From Buddleja alternifolia (taxonomy: Eukaryota > Streptophyta > Magnoliopsida > Lamiales > Scrophulariaceae), in assembly GCA_019426215.1 (NCBI GenBank), contig CM033394.1, forward strand, positions 24,944,195-25,008,194: 64,000 nt of DNA. The letters are read 5' to 3'. Each line of letters begins with the position of its first letter. The first letter of the stretch is position 1. A program made the translations under genes and the position numbers. This document shows, one piece after another, positions 13,174 through 25,100 of this stretch. The notes under the pieces were generated by a model. It saw only the letters and a list, made by a program, of their open reading frames with translations, did no database searches and was not told the origin of the DNA.

Positions 13174-13762
13174 GGGCCCGATTGGATGGACGTCTATTTC
13201 CCATTTCTCATTTTTCATAGATAAAGTAAGAGAATTTTTTTTAAGCAAGTAATATGATGAATGAAGTATGTTTGGATGAGTTTTTTTTATAGAAAAAATG
13301 TAATGATTAAGTGTAATGTGATATGTCTTTTTTGTAAGAAAGAATAATTTTTTGTGGGAAATTGGTATGGATGAGTTTTGTTTTTATAAGAAAATTTAGA
13401 TACATTTAAGTTAAACTCATCGATTAAAGCATCCAAAAATATGCAAAATGGATCTTATTCCGTAGCTTACATCATTTCGAATAAAGTTATGTGATTATTT
13501 TGATAATTATATTAAGATATTAGCGAACAAAGTACTTTTAATTATTGAGTGAACTGTCTAATCATGAATAGTAAAAATTCTGACTTTCTAAGAAAATTTT
13601 GAGTGAAATCCATTTTTCATAGAAATTCGAGATTTTTTCTAGGGAAATTGTTTGTAAAATTTATTTGAGATATTTTTAGGAGATGCCAAACAAACGCATT
13701 TTTGATGAAAAAATCTCTGAAAAATTGAGAAATAGGAAGTAGCGTGCCATCCAATCGGGGCC
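13174..13762. mobile_element. Tourist-like (PIF/Harbinger) MITE
   Basis: The terminal inverted repeats are GGGCCCGATTGGATGG on the left and, read inward from the right, GGCCCCGATTGGATGG. They differ at one of 16 bases, and weaker symmetry extends about 30 bp further. The flanks carry the 3-bp duplication tta (13171-13173 and 13763-13765), diagnostic of PIF/Harbinger insertions. There is no coding region. The flanking LTR remains collinear with its solo relative when the element is removed. Confidence 0.75.
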
Positions 13763-14194
13763 TTAAGTTTCAATTCTTTCTCTCCATCTCTTCCACCTCT
13801 TTCACAAATATTCTTCCAACTCATGTGTTGAGTACGAAGAACACCAAAATATATTCCTACCCATTTCTCATAAGCCAAAATTCGATATTCTCCTTGCTAG
13901 CACTGGTGGAGATAATCGAGGGTACGAGCTAAGATGTGGATAAACTTAGAGGCGCAACTTTTGGGGCGCTAGAGAAAATCCATCCGGAGAGGTGTAGCAG
14001 AGAGTTGCTTGAAAAGACGTTGCTGCATTTTGATCTTCAAGAGGTAAACACAAGAAAACTTATCTTTAAGATAGTTTTGAATCCGATGGTACCATGTCTA
14101 CCTAGCCCTAATTTTGGGGATGCCGCTTTGTTTTATAAATTTATACCTTCCACTGCGCCGGCTTCCCCGGGGGTTTGTACCGAGATCCCAACAG

Positions 14195-14207
14195 TGGTAT
14201 CAGAGCC
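14195..14207 (+). other. Primer-binding site, initiator-Met tRNA
   Basis: TGGTATCAGAGCC is the classical plant copia primer site, complementary to the 3' end of initiator tRNA-Met. It sits one base after the LTR end and fixes the plus orientation of element B. Confidence 0.92.
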
Positions 14208-14515
14208 AAGGTTTTGACATGGCTTGGATTCTTTGTATGTGTTTATGTTTATGCGCTTTAGATTTTGTTTTTATTGCATGTAAAATGGATTGGATTTTTT
14301 GATTTTATTTTTGGACCGATTAAAATTGTTTAAATCTGAAAATTGATTTGGATCTGAAAATATATTTTTCAAAATCTGAAATTTGCGTTTTCTTGTAAAA
14401 CTTGGATTGCTGTGTTTTTTATTTGTAAAGGTTCATGCGTATTTAGGTTCTTCAGTAGAAAAGAATAATTGAATCCGTGATCACACTCACGTGTAGTCAC
14501 AGATCTGCCAGAACC

Positions 14516-14612
14516 GCCGCCGTCAATGGACGGCGGCAATTCGCGTGATGGCGCGAATAGCCACGTCCATCGGAGATGGCGCTACTAAGTGTAGCGCCGC
14601 CGTCCGTGACGG
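14516..14612 (+). other. Cluster of four hairpins in the copia B leader
   Basis: Four perfect stems stand in a row: 14516-14537 (9 bp, loop aatg), 14539-14558 (7 bp, loop 6), 14578-14598 (8 bp, loop 5) and 14600-14612 (5 bp, loop 3). The stretch is GC-rich inside an AT-rich leader. A retrotransposon RNA structure for packaging, dimerisation or translation control is a reasonable guess. Confidence 0.7.
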
Positions 14613-14739
14613 AGTAGGATTTGGGGCAGCAGCAACTAATCGGATGTGAGCTGCTAAGTTGATAGAGACGGCTCACCAGGGTTAGATCCTAGGGTTTTTT
14701 CGAATTTTAGTAAATTACAATTTAGCCCTGTGGGGCTAT

Positions 14740-15300
14740 TTTGTAATTTTATATTTTTGGGCTTGGGCTTAAAATTGGACTTTTCAAAAGACATGGGCTT
14801 TTATTTATATTTTCAAAGGATAAAATAAAATTGGTATTTTATTGACTTTCAAGATTAAAATAAAATAGCTTTTTTTTGAAAATGGGCTTCTTCATGGATT
14901 TTCGAAAATGTGGACCTTTTATTTAATTTTGAAAGGACGAAATAAAATTGGTATTTTATTGACTTTTTAAATTAGAATAAAATCGAACATTTAAATTGGC
15001 CACTCTTTGAAGAAATGAATTTCTTCTTGTTTTTCCAAAATATGGATTTTCATTTAAATTTTGAAAGGACAAAATAAAATTGATATTTTATTGACTTTCA
15101 CTATTAAAATAAAATTGAGTTTTTTAAAATATGGGGCCTTTATGAGTTTCAAAGAATATGAGTTTTATTTGAATTCCAATTGTGAGATAAAATTGGTATT
15201 TTATGGACTTTGGGAATTGAATAAAATAAGTGATTTTTAAAAATGGGCTTTTTCGGATTAAATGGAAAAGTGGACTTTTTCATCAGGTTTTCAAAACGTG
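14740..15300 (+). repeat. Diverged tandem repeat, about 115-130 bp unit
   Basis: Four clear copies and one weak copy share aataaaattggtattttat followed by gactt. They begin near 14822, 14938, 15070 and 15188, with the weak copy near 15320. Each core is itself a small inverted repeat (ataaaat-tggt-attttat). Copies are separated by diverged atgggctt..cttttatttaa stretches. Confidence 0.7.
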
Positions 15301-16546
15301 TATTTATTATTTAGTTCTTGGAAAATTAATATGATATTAATTGATTTCTAGAATATAATAATATTAGAGTTTTGGAAATTGAATTAATTTTCGGGTTAAT
15401 GAAGAATTGTGATTTTCCATGAGATTTTCTGAGATTTGTTTTAGAAAATAATTAATTGGTCCACTAATTGAATTAGATTATCTTTAATTAAAGCCGGTAA
15501 ATTTATGTTTATGAAAGCATGATGCGAGCATGTATTATGTGATTATGTAGTGATCCAGGTCGAGCCATAGACTAGTCGTTTTAATTTGAGGCTTGTGTGC
15601 CATGTTTACATTTTATGTACATGAGAGGTTGAGGTTTCTTTTTCTATTGTATTGTTGTAATTTGAAGACGATGATGGAGACGTTCAAGCTCGAGAAGCTA
15701 TGAAGACCTTAGTAAAGGGTCCGGGTACTTATATTAGATTGGTCGATACCTTGATGGCTCAGGGTGTTTTTAGGATTGACTTGACTAAGATCACATTTAC
15801 CGCTTTATGTATACATGCTTGTTATTATTTATCGTTAGTATCTTACATATGGTATGTTGTGTTGCATGATCACCTAAGAAAAATAAACAACTGAAAATGG
15901 TGAGACCTTGCATGTGAAAACCCCATATCCATATTAAGTCCCTAAATGGATAAATTGGGGGCCTGGAAGCCCCTTGATTAGGTCCAGTGCTTTCCATCAT
16001 TAGATGTGAGAGGGAGAAGTGTGGCTTGTCATCATTGTCTCACGAGTCGTGGAATGGTGGCAAGTTAAGTGTACTAATCTCACAACTAGGCCTTCTAATA
16101 TGACTGACGGTCATACTAGAAGTGCACACGGGTCTCAATTTCGCTTAGGAGTCGTCCATGAGTCGTGGGACCACCTGGCTACTGTTATGCTGTGAGAATT
16201 TGATGGGTCGGACTTAAACACAGACTAGTGTACGGTTGCATCGTGTTCTCGGGACATACATGAAATGTGAGGCAAACATCTTGAGAACCACCTGGATGTG
16301 GATAGGGCCATCGCGCCTGATCAAATGTTACCACCCAGTGTCTCTCGAGTCGTGGAATGAGGTCGGGACATTTGACGCTCGAGCCCACTGGAAATTGTTG
16401 CATTTCCCGTCTTTCTGTCAGTGGGGTGATGGAAATCGAAAGGCAGTGGGAGCACATGTGAAGTTAAAATATCCATAATTTCATGTGGATATAATCTATG
16501 ATTGAATGCTAATATTTTTTTTTCGTTTTCGCAAAGTAACAGTCAA

Positions 16547-17372
16547 ATGGCTAAAACTTCACTCTCGGTAATCCTTGAAACTAATAAGCAAAATGGCCTG
16601 AACTTCCCTGACTGGTATCGCAACCTTAAGATTCTGCTGCAATCTGAAAGTTTTGACTATGTCTTAACTCAGCCTATTGAGCCTGCACCTGAGGTAAGTG
16701 CTCCAAGGGCTACTCGTGATGCACATGAGAAATGGAGTAAAGACGATATCTATGTGCGTTGTCTCATTCTGGCCTCCATGACTAATGAGTTACAGAGGCA
16801 GTCTAAGACTGTGGAACACGCATCAAAAATCGTTGATGTGCTGGAAGAGTTGTACGGCATTAAGACACGCCATGAGAGGTTTGCCATCTCTCGCGAGTTA
16901 TTCAGAGGTCACATGACTGAATGAACATCGGTCACCGACCATGTGTTGAGAATGATTGCCTTGGTAAACAGACTCAATGATATGGAGGTGCCGATAAATC
17001 CTGACTTAGCTATTAATTTAGTCCTCTAGTCGCTCTCTTCTGCCTATGATTAGTTCGTAGTGAATTTCAACATGCACTCTCACTGAGTTATTGGACATGT
17101 TGCGCATTGGTGAGAGAACGGTCAAGAAGGCTAAGCCTGTGCTGCTTGCTAATACTTCTTCATTTCCCGCTTTTGGTAACAAGAAAAGCAGCAAGGTGAA
17201 GAAGAAGAAGAATAAGGGCAACGAACTGCAAGCAAAGGACGGTATCAAGAAAGTCAAAGGGAAAAGTGGGAAATGTTTTAACTGCAAGAAGAAGGGACAC
17301 TGGAAAGATCAATGCCCTGAACCTCCTCATGAGCGCACTAAAGGTACATTTGTTGTAAAGTTAACTTGTTAG
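16547..17372 (+). pseudogene. Copia element B gag (broken)
   Basis: This is gag of the Retrotran_gag_2/UBN2 type, which forms the particle shell. The ATG at 16547 gives MAKTSLSVILETNKQNG and then FPDWYRNLKILL, HEKW, MTNELQ and a LYGIKTRHERF helix. A TGA stops the frame at 16922-16924, and further stops follow at about 17027 and 17053. After a frameshift the basic tail and a CCHC zinc knuckle (CFNCKKKGHWKDQC, about 17275-17316) can still be read to 17372. The gag at 60.9 kb is a clear homologue. No protease or later domain follows. Confidence 0.85.
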
Positions 17373-17993
17373 TTAACTATGCTTCTTAAGTGTTATGACA
17401 CTGTTAAGGTACTCACTTATGCAATGGATTGTAGATGGTGGGAAGAAGCAGGGAACAAAGAAATGAGCTCGTAGTCCTGAAGATAGGCAAGAGGCGTTTT
17501 TCGCGACTGAGGCTGAAGGACAAGAAATCATTTATTTGCCATTTTTAAATTATGAGACAATGTTTTTGAAGAATATTTTATGATGTTTTTGAATTAATTT
17601 GTGAACCTCATTCTCCACCTTGGTTTATGGGTGGAGATTTGATGTTTTATTAAAATGCTTTTCATTATTTATGGTTCTACAATTAATTCTTATGACATGC
17701 TATCTTCACAACATTTGACTCACATCACAAATGTATACATTGATCTAGTTGCCGAGGTAATAACCTTGACAAGCATATTAATCTATTAGACATAGAGTAA
17801 TGAGTGTAACCCTGAAATGATCACATTAGATGTGACACATAAACCACACCCATCAAGGATGTGAGAGATATTGCTTGTGTCAATCAAACAGTGGGAGGAA
17901 TTGAGGGTAGTAGATCCTCTTATTTTGTGTTTACGAGTATCCTCGTGTTCGTTACACCTTGGAACGAAAATGGATCGTTTCATAATATCCTAT
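17373..17993 (+). other. Remainder of copia element B, no coding signal
   Basis: The stretch lies between the zinc knuckle and the SIRE-like LTR. No protease, integrase or RT motif is visible in any frame. Element B may be a non-autonomous derivative or may simply have lost its pol. It ends in cctat (17989-17993), the likely SIRE-like target duplication. Confidence 0.5.
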
Positions 17994-19857
17994 TGTTAGG
18001 AATTTCATGTTAGATGTTTTGATGATGACAAATAGGACTTCCTGTTAGACCCCGAAAAATATAAGTATAAAAGCTTTCATAGAATATTGTGTATAAGTAC
18101 CTGAAAGCTTATTTATCTTAGGCTTATAGTTTTCATCTTTGTAGAATTTTAGACTAAGAATGTGATACTAAATCACTAAGGAGAATTATGGGTAAGTCTA
18201 CCAAGTGATAAAGTTGAAGATCAAGCGTCTGAAGCTACAAAAGATAAAGATCTCTTGAAGCGTCCGTCAAAACGTTTTAGAGACTATTCCAAGTTACAAC
18301 TCCAGTGCGCAAAATGCGAATGGATAACTCAAGCCAAATACTCAACACTAAGTCAATGATGGAATTCTGAGTGAGCCTATCAAAGACAAGATTGAAGAGT
18401 AAGCGTCTGAAATAAAGAGAAGAGACTCAGGATCAGTCCAAGCGTCTGTCCAATGCAAGCGTCTGTCCTCTTCAGCAAGCGTCCAAAAGGCTAAACCAAC
18501 ACGACCTACAATAAACGTAACCTGAGAATTCAAACCCAAAGCTATCCAAAGACTTAAAGAATGCATGAATCAAACGGACAAATTATTTCCAACGGAAATA
18601 AAGCAAGATGCATTAAAAGTCGGATAAGTGCTATTAAAATATAAGCACTATAACGTATGGGTAAGCCATTCATTTGACCAAGACTGTCAGAAGTTATGAA
18701 ACCAAGAACATGCCTAACTAATTAAGTATACCCAAAGTTAGGAATGTCAGAACTCAAGGAATGTTTGGGGAAGCGAGATTCCAACCGTGTCAAACGGACA
18801 AAAACCACCAAACCTTATAAATAGCCCTTTCAACAAATAAGTAAAAGAGAGAGCAAAAACCGTGACATATACAAGAGATATACCTGAATATCCTAGTGTG
18901 AATAACAGTCACAACCTCTTGTATGTTATACAAAAAGACACAAGAAAATAATACCTACTTTGTTGAAAGAAAAGCTTACAAAAATCCATAGCCAAATATC
19001 CGTATAAGCTTTTCACAAATATTCCAAAGACAGTCAACTATATCTCAAACCCCTTTTTGAAGACCCTACATTACTATTGAGATATCCTCAAGTTGTTTGA
19101 ACTTTCCAAAACCAAACAAAGCCATTACAAAACCTTTCAACATCTTTCGTCTGAGTGAGAAAGTGTGTTGACTTACAAGCGCCATTTTTGTGTGGAAGAA
19201 GATCTCTACTGGAGCTGAAATCTATGTGACCAAGGAGTTCTGGGATCAAGTGTAACTTGCATTATTTTTGGGTGAAAGAAGCAAGGGGATAGAAGATCTT
19301 TAGTGGAGCTGAAATCTGTGTGACCAAGGAGTTCTAAGATCATATCCAACCTCTCTATTTTGTAGAAGTCTCTGTGTGACTCTTCGATAATCATCGTAGT
19401 GGAAAACCTCTCTGATATAGGGAGAAGAAGGACGTAGCTGGGATTACATCACCCAGTGAACCTTACAAATATCTTGTGTCATTTACTGTTTTGTTGTCTT
19501 ACATTATACTGTCATATTATATCTTGAAAAGGCATTTAAACTAATAAGCGACTAATTGGTTAAAACGAACGCTAAGCTATAAAAACATTTCCGCTGTGCT
19601 AACCCTGATTTAGTGACTAAACTCTGCCCTACTTTGGTAAGTGTTGAAATCACCAAATCTAAGTTAACTTTTCTCAAGCGCCTGAAACTAGAGCTTAAAT
19701 CATCATCCCTCAAGCGCTGCACCCAGCGCTTAAAGTTTTCCGAGCGTTCAAATACCTCACAGTAATACGAAAGTTTTTAGAAGTCGAAAAAGACTTCAGG
19801 GTCTATTCAACCCCCCCCCCCCTTCTAGACCCTTTCGTATACCACTTGGGACCAACA
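17994..19857 (+). mobile_element. SIRE-like copia element, 5' LTR
   Basis: The 1864-bp LTR starts TGTTAGGAATTTC, continues with the TTTTGATGATGACAAATAGG phrase common to SIRE/Maximus LTRs, and ends CCAACA just before the primer site. A C12 run is at 19811-19822. The phrase aagcgtc/aagcgcc recurs in the LTR and throughout the element. No matching 3' LTR exists in the window because the element is truncated near 27.09 kb. Confidence 0.85.
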
Positions 19858-19859
19858 AG

Positions 19860-19873
19860 TGGTATCAGAGCGG
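19860..19873 (+). other. Primer-binding site, initiator-Met tRNA (SIRE-like)
   Basis: TGGTATCAGAGCGG lies two bases after the LTR end and matches the initiator tRNA-Met complement for 12 bases. Confidence 0.9.
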
Positions 19874-19952
19874 TTGAAGTTGAAACCTAAGTGTTTCCAA
19901 GCGTAACTGCTTGTTCAGATCCTTATTTTTTTGTCGCTTTAAATTTTTTTTC

Positions 19953-21047
19953 ATGGCATTTTCCAAAGTTCCTAAGTTGACCGAATCAAACTATGATTCA
20001 TGGAAGGTCAAAGCGTTCACCTATTTGTGCTCATGTGATGATGAAATGTGTGATATTATTTCAGATGGGCCAATCAAAATATACAAGATCATCACCAGAG
20101 CGCCCGAAGCCACAGAAGAGACACCCGATGGCTATGTGGAGAAGCCCAAACAAGAATGGTCTACTGATGAGCGTCGACGAGCAAATCTAGACAATGTTGG
20201 TAGAAACGCTCTATACACAGCCATTGGAGATAATGACAACTTATTCAACAAGGTCAAATCATGCAACACAACTAAAGAAATTTGGGATAAGTTGGCTACC
20301 ATTTGTGGTGGCTCAACACAAATCAAGGAGAACAAACTATCAATTGCCAAAGAAAAATTCAATAGCTTCAAGATGCTACCTAATGAGACGCTAGAGCAAT
20401 TAGACATGAGGTTTACAGCTCTTGTCACTGAACTAACATCTCTGGGTATGGAGCTACAAAATCGAGAAACAGTGGTCAAAATCTTTAGAAGTCTCCCAAG
20501 CAGATTCCTGATGAAAACAACTGCAATGAGAGAATCAAACAATCTGGACAGCCTAACTCCAAAAGATGCTTTTTCAGAACTCAAAGCATTTGAGTTTGAG
20601 CTGAATTCGGCCAGTGATGCAGTAAGTAATCCAGTGATCGAATCTGGAGCGCTAATGGCATCAATCAAAGGAAAATCTATCAAAGAAAAAAACTCGGATA
20701 TAAGTGAGGAAGAAGAACTGGCGCTTCTAAATAGATTCAGGAAATTCCTGAAATATGAAAAGAAGGGAAACAGTCCTAAGCACCCAGGACAAAATTCATA
20801 TCAAGCGTCTCCCCAAATACAATCACAATATCAAGCGCCTCACTATCCTGCGTCTCCCTCCCGAGCGCCAATTCAATATCAAACTCCCTCTCAGCAAGAT
20901 CTCTCAGTGCCTGCAGCGTTAAACCGGCGATCCACAAGATTAACAAACGAACAAAAGATGAAGACCAATCTCTGTTACAACTGTAGGAGACCAGGGCATT
21001 TCCAAGTTAATTGCCCATATCCAAATGTGTCTAAACCTACAAAGTAA
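19953..21047 (+). CDS. gag: SIRE-like gag
   Basis: Gag packages the element RNA into cytoplasmic particles. I chose the ATG at 19953 (MAFSKVPKLTESNYDSWK) because the family normally begins with this block; an upstream in-frame ATG at 19911 adds only a hydrophobic stretch. The capsid-like UBN2 domain covers roughly residues 5-240 (IWDKLATICGG, KMLPNETLEQLDMRF, FRSLPSRF). A Gln/Pro-rich linker follows, and then a CCHC zinc knuckle CYNCRRPGHFQVNC at about residues 341-354. The frame ends at TAA 21045-21047, but the same frame stays open for a further 375 codons. In related elements gag continues past the knuckle, so this stop is probably a lesion. Confidence 0.85.
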   Translation: MAFSKVPKLTESNYDSWKVKAFTYLCSCDDEMCDIISDGPIKIYKIITRAPEATEETPDGYVEKPKQEWSTDERRRANLDNVGRNALYTAIGDNDNLFNKVKSCNTTKEIWDKLATICGGSTQIKENKLSIAKEKFNSFKMLPNETLEQLDMRFTALVTELTSLGMELQNRETVVKIFRSLPSRFLMKTTAMRESNNLDSLTPKDAFSELKAFEFELNSASDAVSNPVIESGALMASIKGKSIKEKNSDISEEEELALLNRFRKFLKYEKKGNSPKHPGQNSYQASPQIQSQYQAPHYPASPSRAPIQYQTPSQQDLSVPAALNRRSTRLTNEQKMKTNLCYNCRRPGHFQVNCPYPNVSKPTK

Positions 21048-22172
21048 GATCACACGGATAGAAACCAATTCAGGAGCAATCTGAGACAACAAGGCTTGCT
21101 AGTAGAATCAGAACCTCTCTATACTCCTGAAGAGGACTTGGAATCATCAGATGAAAGCAGCGATGATGAACCATCAAAGGATTCAGCATTCATTTGTCTC
21201 ATGGCAAGAGATAATGAAGCATCTAACGACTTATCATCTGAGGTAACCACTGATCTGTATCATCCTCTTTCTTATGATGAATTACTTGACAAAGTAAAGG
21301 AATATTATACAGATTGTCAAGATGCCGCCAAATTATTTCAAAATCACTATCATATTATTTCAGCACTCAGAAGTGATAATGTAACGCTCAAAGCAGAGTT
21401 GCAAGTTCAGCAACAGTGCATTGAGAAAAACCAATCACTCGAGAGTGAAATCACTCAGCTAAAAAATGATCTTGATATAATAGTCAAAAGAAAAGCTGAA
21501 GTGGTTGCTAAATTTGCTAAATCAGAGCAGCTGATCTCTTCATTATCAAAAGCGTCTAGAACGCTAGATAATATGACTAAAGTAACCAGGGCATTTGGTG
21601 AAAAGACCGGTCTAGGTTGTGATAAATTTAGTCATAAAGCCAAAGCGTCCAACGTTACAACAATCAACAAAGAAAAAGGTGTAATCTTTGTTGGAGAAAG
21701 TTCAATCAGACAAGCGCTGAATGAACCAACAGATATTGGTACAAAAGCTAATGGTAAAGTCAACACTTACTCAGGCAAAGGAAAGACCAAAACGAATGTC
21801 TCACAAAAAAAAAAATATCCAAACGCTCAAAAGGCTAAGGAAATACCTTCTACAAGTGAATCAAACGTTAAGCGTCCCGCACCAAAAGTGCATCCTAAGC
21901 CAGTACCAAACAAGATCAAACGTCTATATCCAAAACAATCCAGTTCATATTATCAACACTATGATAATTATGATTACGATTATGATTATTACTATAATCA
22001 AGGATATTTCTATACACCTAAAAAACACACACAACACAAAACGAAACCCAAGAAGGCCAATCTCTCTCCCATAATGAAGATAAGGCAAATATGGGTTCCG
22101 AAAAATCTAATTCAAATTAACGTTACTAACAAAGAAGGACCCAAAACAAAATGGGTACCTAAAAAGAATTAG
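21048..22172 (+). pseudogene. SIRE-like post-knuckle gag extension/linker
   Basis: This stretch is in frame with gag after its TAA. It holds an acidic part (EEDLESSDESSDDEPSKD), a coiled-coil-like heptad part with many Leu/Glu/Lys (about 21300-21560), a basic stretch, a Tyr/Asp-rich run (YDNYDYDYDYYY, about 21958-21996), and the repeated tail KTKWVPKKN that precedes the protease in SIRE-type polyproteins. It ends at TAG 22170-22172. The next block (22187) is in another frame, so at least one indel separates them unless a programmed shift is used. Confidence 0.7.
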
Positions 22173-22186
22173 AACTGCCCTTTTGA

Positions 22187-25100
22187 ATGCAGGTACCTAG
22201 AGCCAACACCGACACTTCAATATGGTACATAGATAGTGGGTCATCAAGACATATGACTGGCTCAAAGGATCTACTGATCAACTATCGTGCAACCAATGGT
22301 CCTCAAGTTATATTCGGTGATAATTCCAAAGGTAAAACTAAAGGTATAGGTATCATGCGCAGGGGGAACATCATGATAAATGATGTATATTATGTTGAGG
22401 GTCTTAAGCATAATCTCTTAAGCATAAGTCAATTTTGTGATAAAGGTTTTGAAATTAAGTTCTATAGTGACTTATGCGAAATAATAGATGTTAAGATAAG
22501 ATCTACGAAGTTAAAAGGAAAAAGAACAAACAATGTATACTTAGTAGATTGGGATTCAACATTAGATAACAACCCTACATGTTTCGTAGCTAAGAATCAA
22601 AACGAATTGGGTTGGTTATGGCACAGAAAAATGAATCACCTCAACTTCAAGGCAATCTCTCAATTAATATCTCTAAATCTCGTAGAGGGATTAACTAAAG
22701 GTTCCTTTAATAAAGATCGCTTATGTGATGCTTGTCAAATGGGTAAGCAAGTCAAATCATCCTTTAAGAAGAAATCTCATCTATCTACATCGCGAGTACT
22801 TGAATTATTACACTTAGATTTATTTGGTCCTATTCAAATCATGAGCATTAGCGGTAAAAAGTATTCACTAGTAATAGTTGATGATTTCTCACGTTATACA
22901 TGGGTAGAATTTTGAGCGTCTAAAGATGAAACTAGCGCTAAGCTCACATCACTAATTCGTCAGCTACAAAACTCAAAAGACCTAAAAGTAACCAGAATTA
23001 GAAGCGATAGAGGAACTGAATTTACTAACCATATTGTTGAGAAATATTGCAAAGACCTTGGGATACTTCATGAGTATTCAGCGCCTAGAACCCCTCAACA
23101 AAATGGAGTTGCTGAGCGACGGAACAGAACGCTCAAGGAAGCTGCTTGTACCATGTTAGCCGAATCCAAGCTACCTCAAAGGTTTTGGGCCGAAGCTATC
23201 AATACTGCTTGCTACACACAGAATCGGTGTATGATCAACAAGCAACATGAAAAGATTCCATATGAACTATGGAAGGGGCGTAAGACAAATGTTTCATATT
23301 TTCATGTATTTGGTTCAAAATGCTTCATTCATAACAATGGATCCCAAAACTTAAAGACATTTGATCCTAAAGCAGATGAAGGAATCTTTCTAGGCTATGC
23401 CAAAAATGGAAAGAGCTTTCGTATCCTAAATAAGATCAAATCAAAGGTAGAGGAATCCATTCATGTTGTGTTTGATGATGCTAACCAAGAACCGAGTAAG
23501 GTTAATATTGATGATGTAGGAACTGAGGAACTCTCTCAACAAACATCACAAATCAATCTATGTGATGACAGCGAACTTGATGAAGAGGATGAGATTATCG
23601 TGCCTAATCCTACACTTACTCACGAGGTTATCAATGACCAAAGAAACGCTGATGACCATGAAGAAAGTGATCATCAAGAGCAAGTTAGAACTATAAACAC
23701 TGAAGCGCCTACGCAAAGAGCTGGTCAAGCGCCTGTGCAACGTAGTCAAGCGACTGATCAAGCTCTAAACCCTTCTCAACCAGATAGAAAATGGCTCACA
23801 GACCATCCACCAGAATTAATTATTGGAGATATGGGAGCACCTGTAAAGACTAGAGCCACTACAATAAACGAGGCCATGTTCGCAAGCTTCCTATCTCAAA
23901 TGGAACCTAAGAAAGTGGATGAAGCGCTAAGCGATCCAAGCTGGATAGAAGCCATGCAAGAAGAGCTAAACCAATTTGAAAGAAATGAGGTATGGACGCT
24001 AGTACCAAGACCAACCCACCAAGGGGTCATTGGAACTAGATGGGTCTATAGAAACAAAATGGATGAGAATGGGATTGTGATTAGAAACAAAGCCAGACTC
24101 GTAGCTCAGGGATACTGTCAAGAAGAGGGCATCGACTTTGATGAAACATACGCTCCAGTTGCCCGTCTTGAAGCAATCCGCATGTTTCTAGCATTCGCAG
24201 CATTCAACAAGCTTACAGTATATCAAATTGACGTAAAAAAGTGCATTTCTGAATGGTAAGCTCCAAGAAGAAGTATATGTGGAGCAACCACCAGGATTCA
24301 TCGATAACCATGGGAAAGGTATGGTCTACAAATTGGACAAGGCACTCTACGGCCTTAAACAAGCACCAAGAGCATGGTATAACACTCTTTCTACTTTCCT
24401 TATTGGTAAAGGTTTTTCAAAAGGAAGCGTTGATACAACGCTATTTAAGATTACCCATAATGAAGATATTCTCTTAGTTCAAATTTATGTTGATGATATT
24501 ATATTTGGATCTACTAATAAGCGTTTATGTGAGAAATTTTCAAAAATGATGCAAGACCAATTTGAAATGAGCATGATGGGCGAGTTAACTTTTTTCTTAG
24601 GATTACAAGTTAAACAACTCCCTAATGGTATATTTATAAACCAAACTAAATATACTAGAGATATGATTAAGAAATTCGGTATGGAAAATGCATCATCTTC
24701 CAAAATTCCAATGAGCCAAACGACTAAGCTAGATAAAGATGAAAGTGGAAAGAAAGTCGATGCTACAAATTATAGAGGCATCATTGGATCTCTTCTTTAT
24801 CTAACAGCTAGTAGACCTGATATTATATTCTCAGTATGCATGTGTGCACGCTTTCAAGCCGATCCTAAAGAATCACACTTAATTGCTACCAAGAGAATCC
24901 TTAGGTACCTCAAAGGCACACAACATGTGGGCTTATGGTACCCCAGAGATTCTCCTTTTGAACTAATCGGTTACTCAGATGCAGATTTTGCAGGATGCAA
25001 AATAGATAGAAAAAGTACTAGTGGTACATGTCAATTCCTAGGTGATAGACTAATTTCATGGCATAGTAAGAAACAACAATCCATTGCGACTTCTACTGTT

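Larger units (their letters stand above)
11422..14193 (+). mobile_element. Copia element B, 5' LTR (family 2) with nested MITE
   Basis: The LTR starts TGTTATGTGCCCAGCG and ends CCCAACA, immediately before an initiator-Met primer site. It matches the solo LTR at 36246-37757, including the TGCCCAGCG start, the catgtgttga block and the gtggata..cttagaggYgc block. The 2772-bp length is inflated by the 589-bp MITE at 13174-13762 and by (TA)n runs. The bases before it (aaaag, 11417-11421) would be the insertion duplication, but the 3' LTR is not in view. Confidence 0.8.
14194..16546 (+). other. Long untranslated leader of copia element B
   Basis: About 2.35 kb separate the LTR from the gag ATG. 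The stretch holds a primer site (14195), a hairpin cluster (14516-14612), diverged tandem repeats (14740-15300) and a GC-richer stretch (15900-16480) with several gtcgtggaatg phrases. The frames within it are short and show no family motif. Such a leader would carry packaging or dimerisation signals, but that is inference. Confidence 0.6.

Noticed and set aside
14195..14207. tRNA-like sequence (also at 19860 and 60417)
   Set aside because: These are complements of the tRNA 3' end used as primer sites. No cloverleaf surrounds them.
16185..16478. 80-90 codon frames on both strands
   Set aside because: They overlap each other in the untranslated leader of copia B and show no motif.
20132..20683. 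183-codon minus-strand open frame
   Set aside because: It lies wholly antisense to SIRE-like gag and has no family motif, so it is a shadow.
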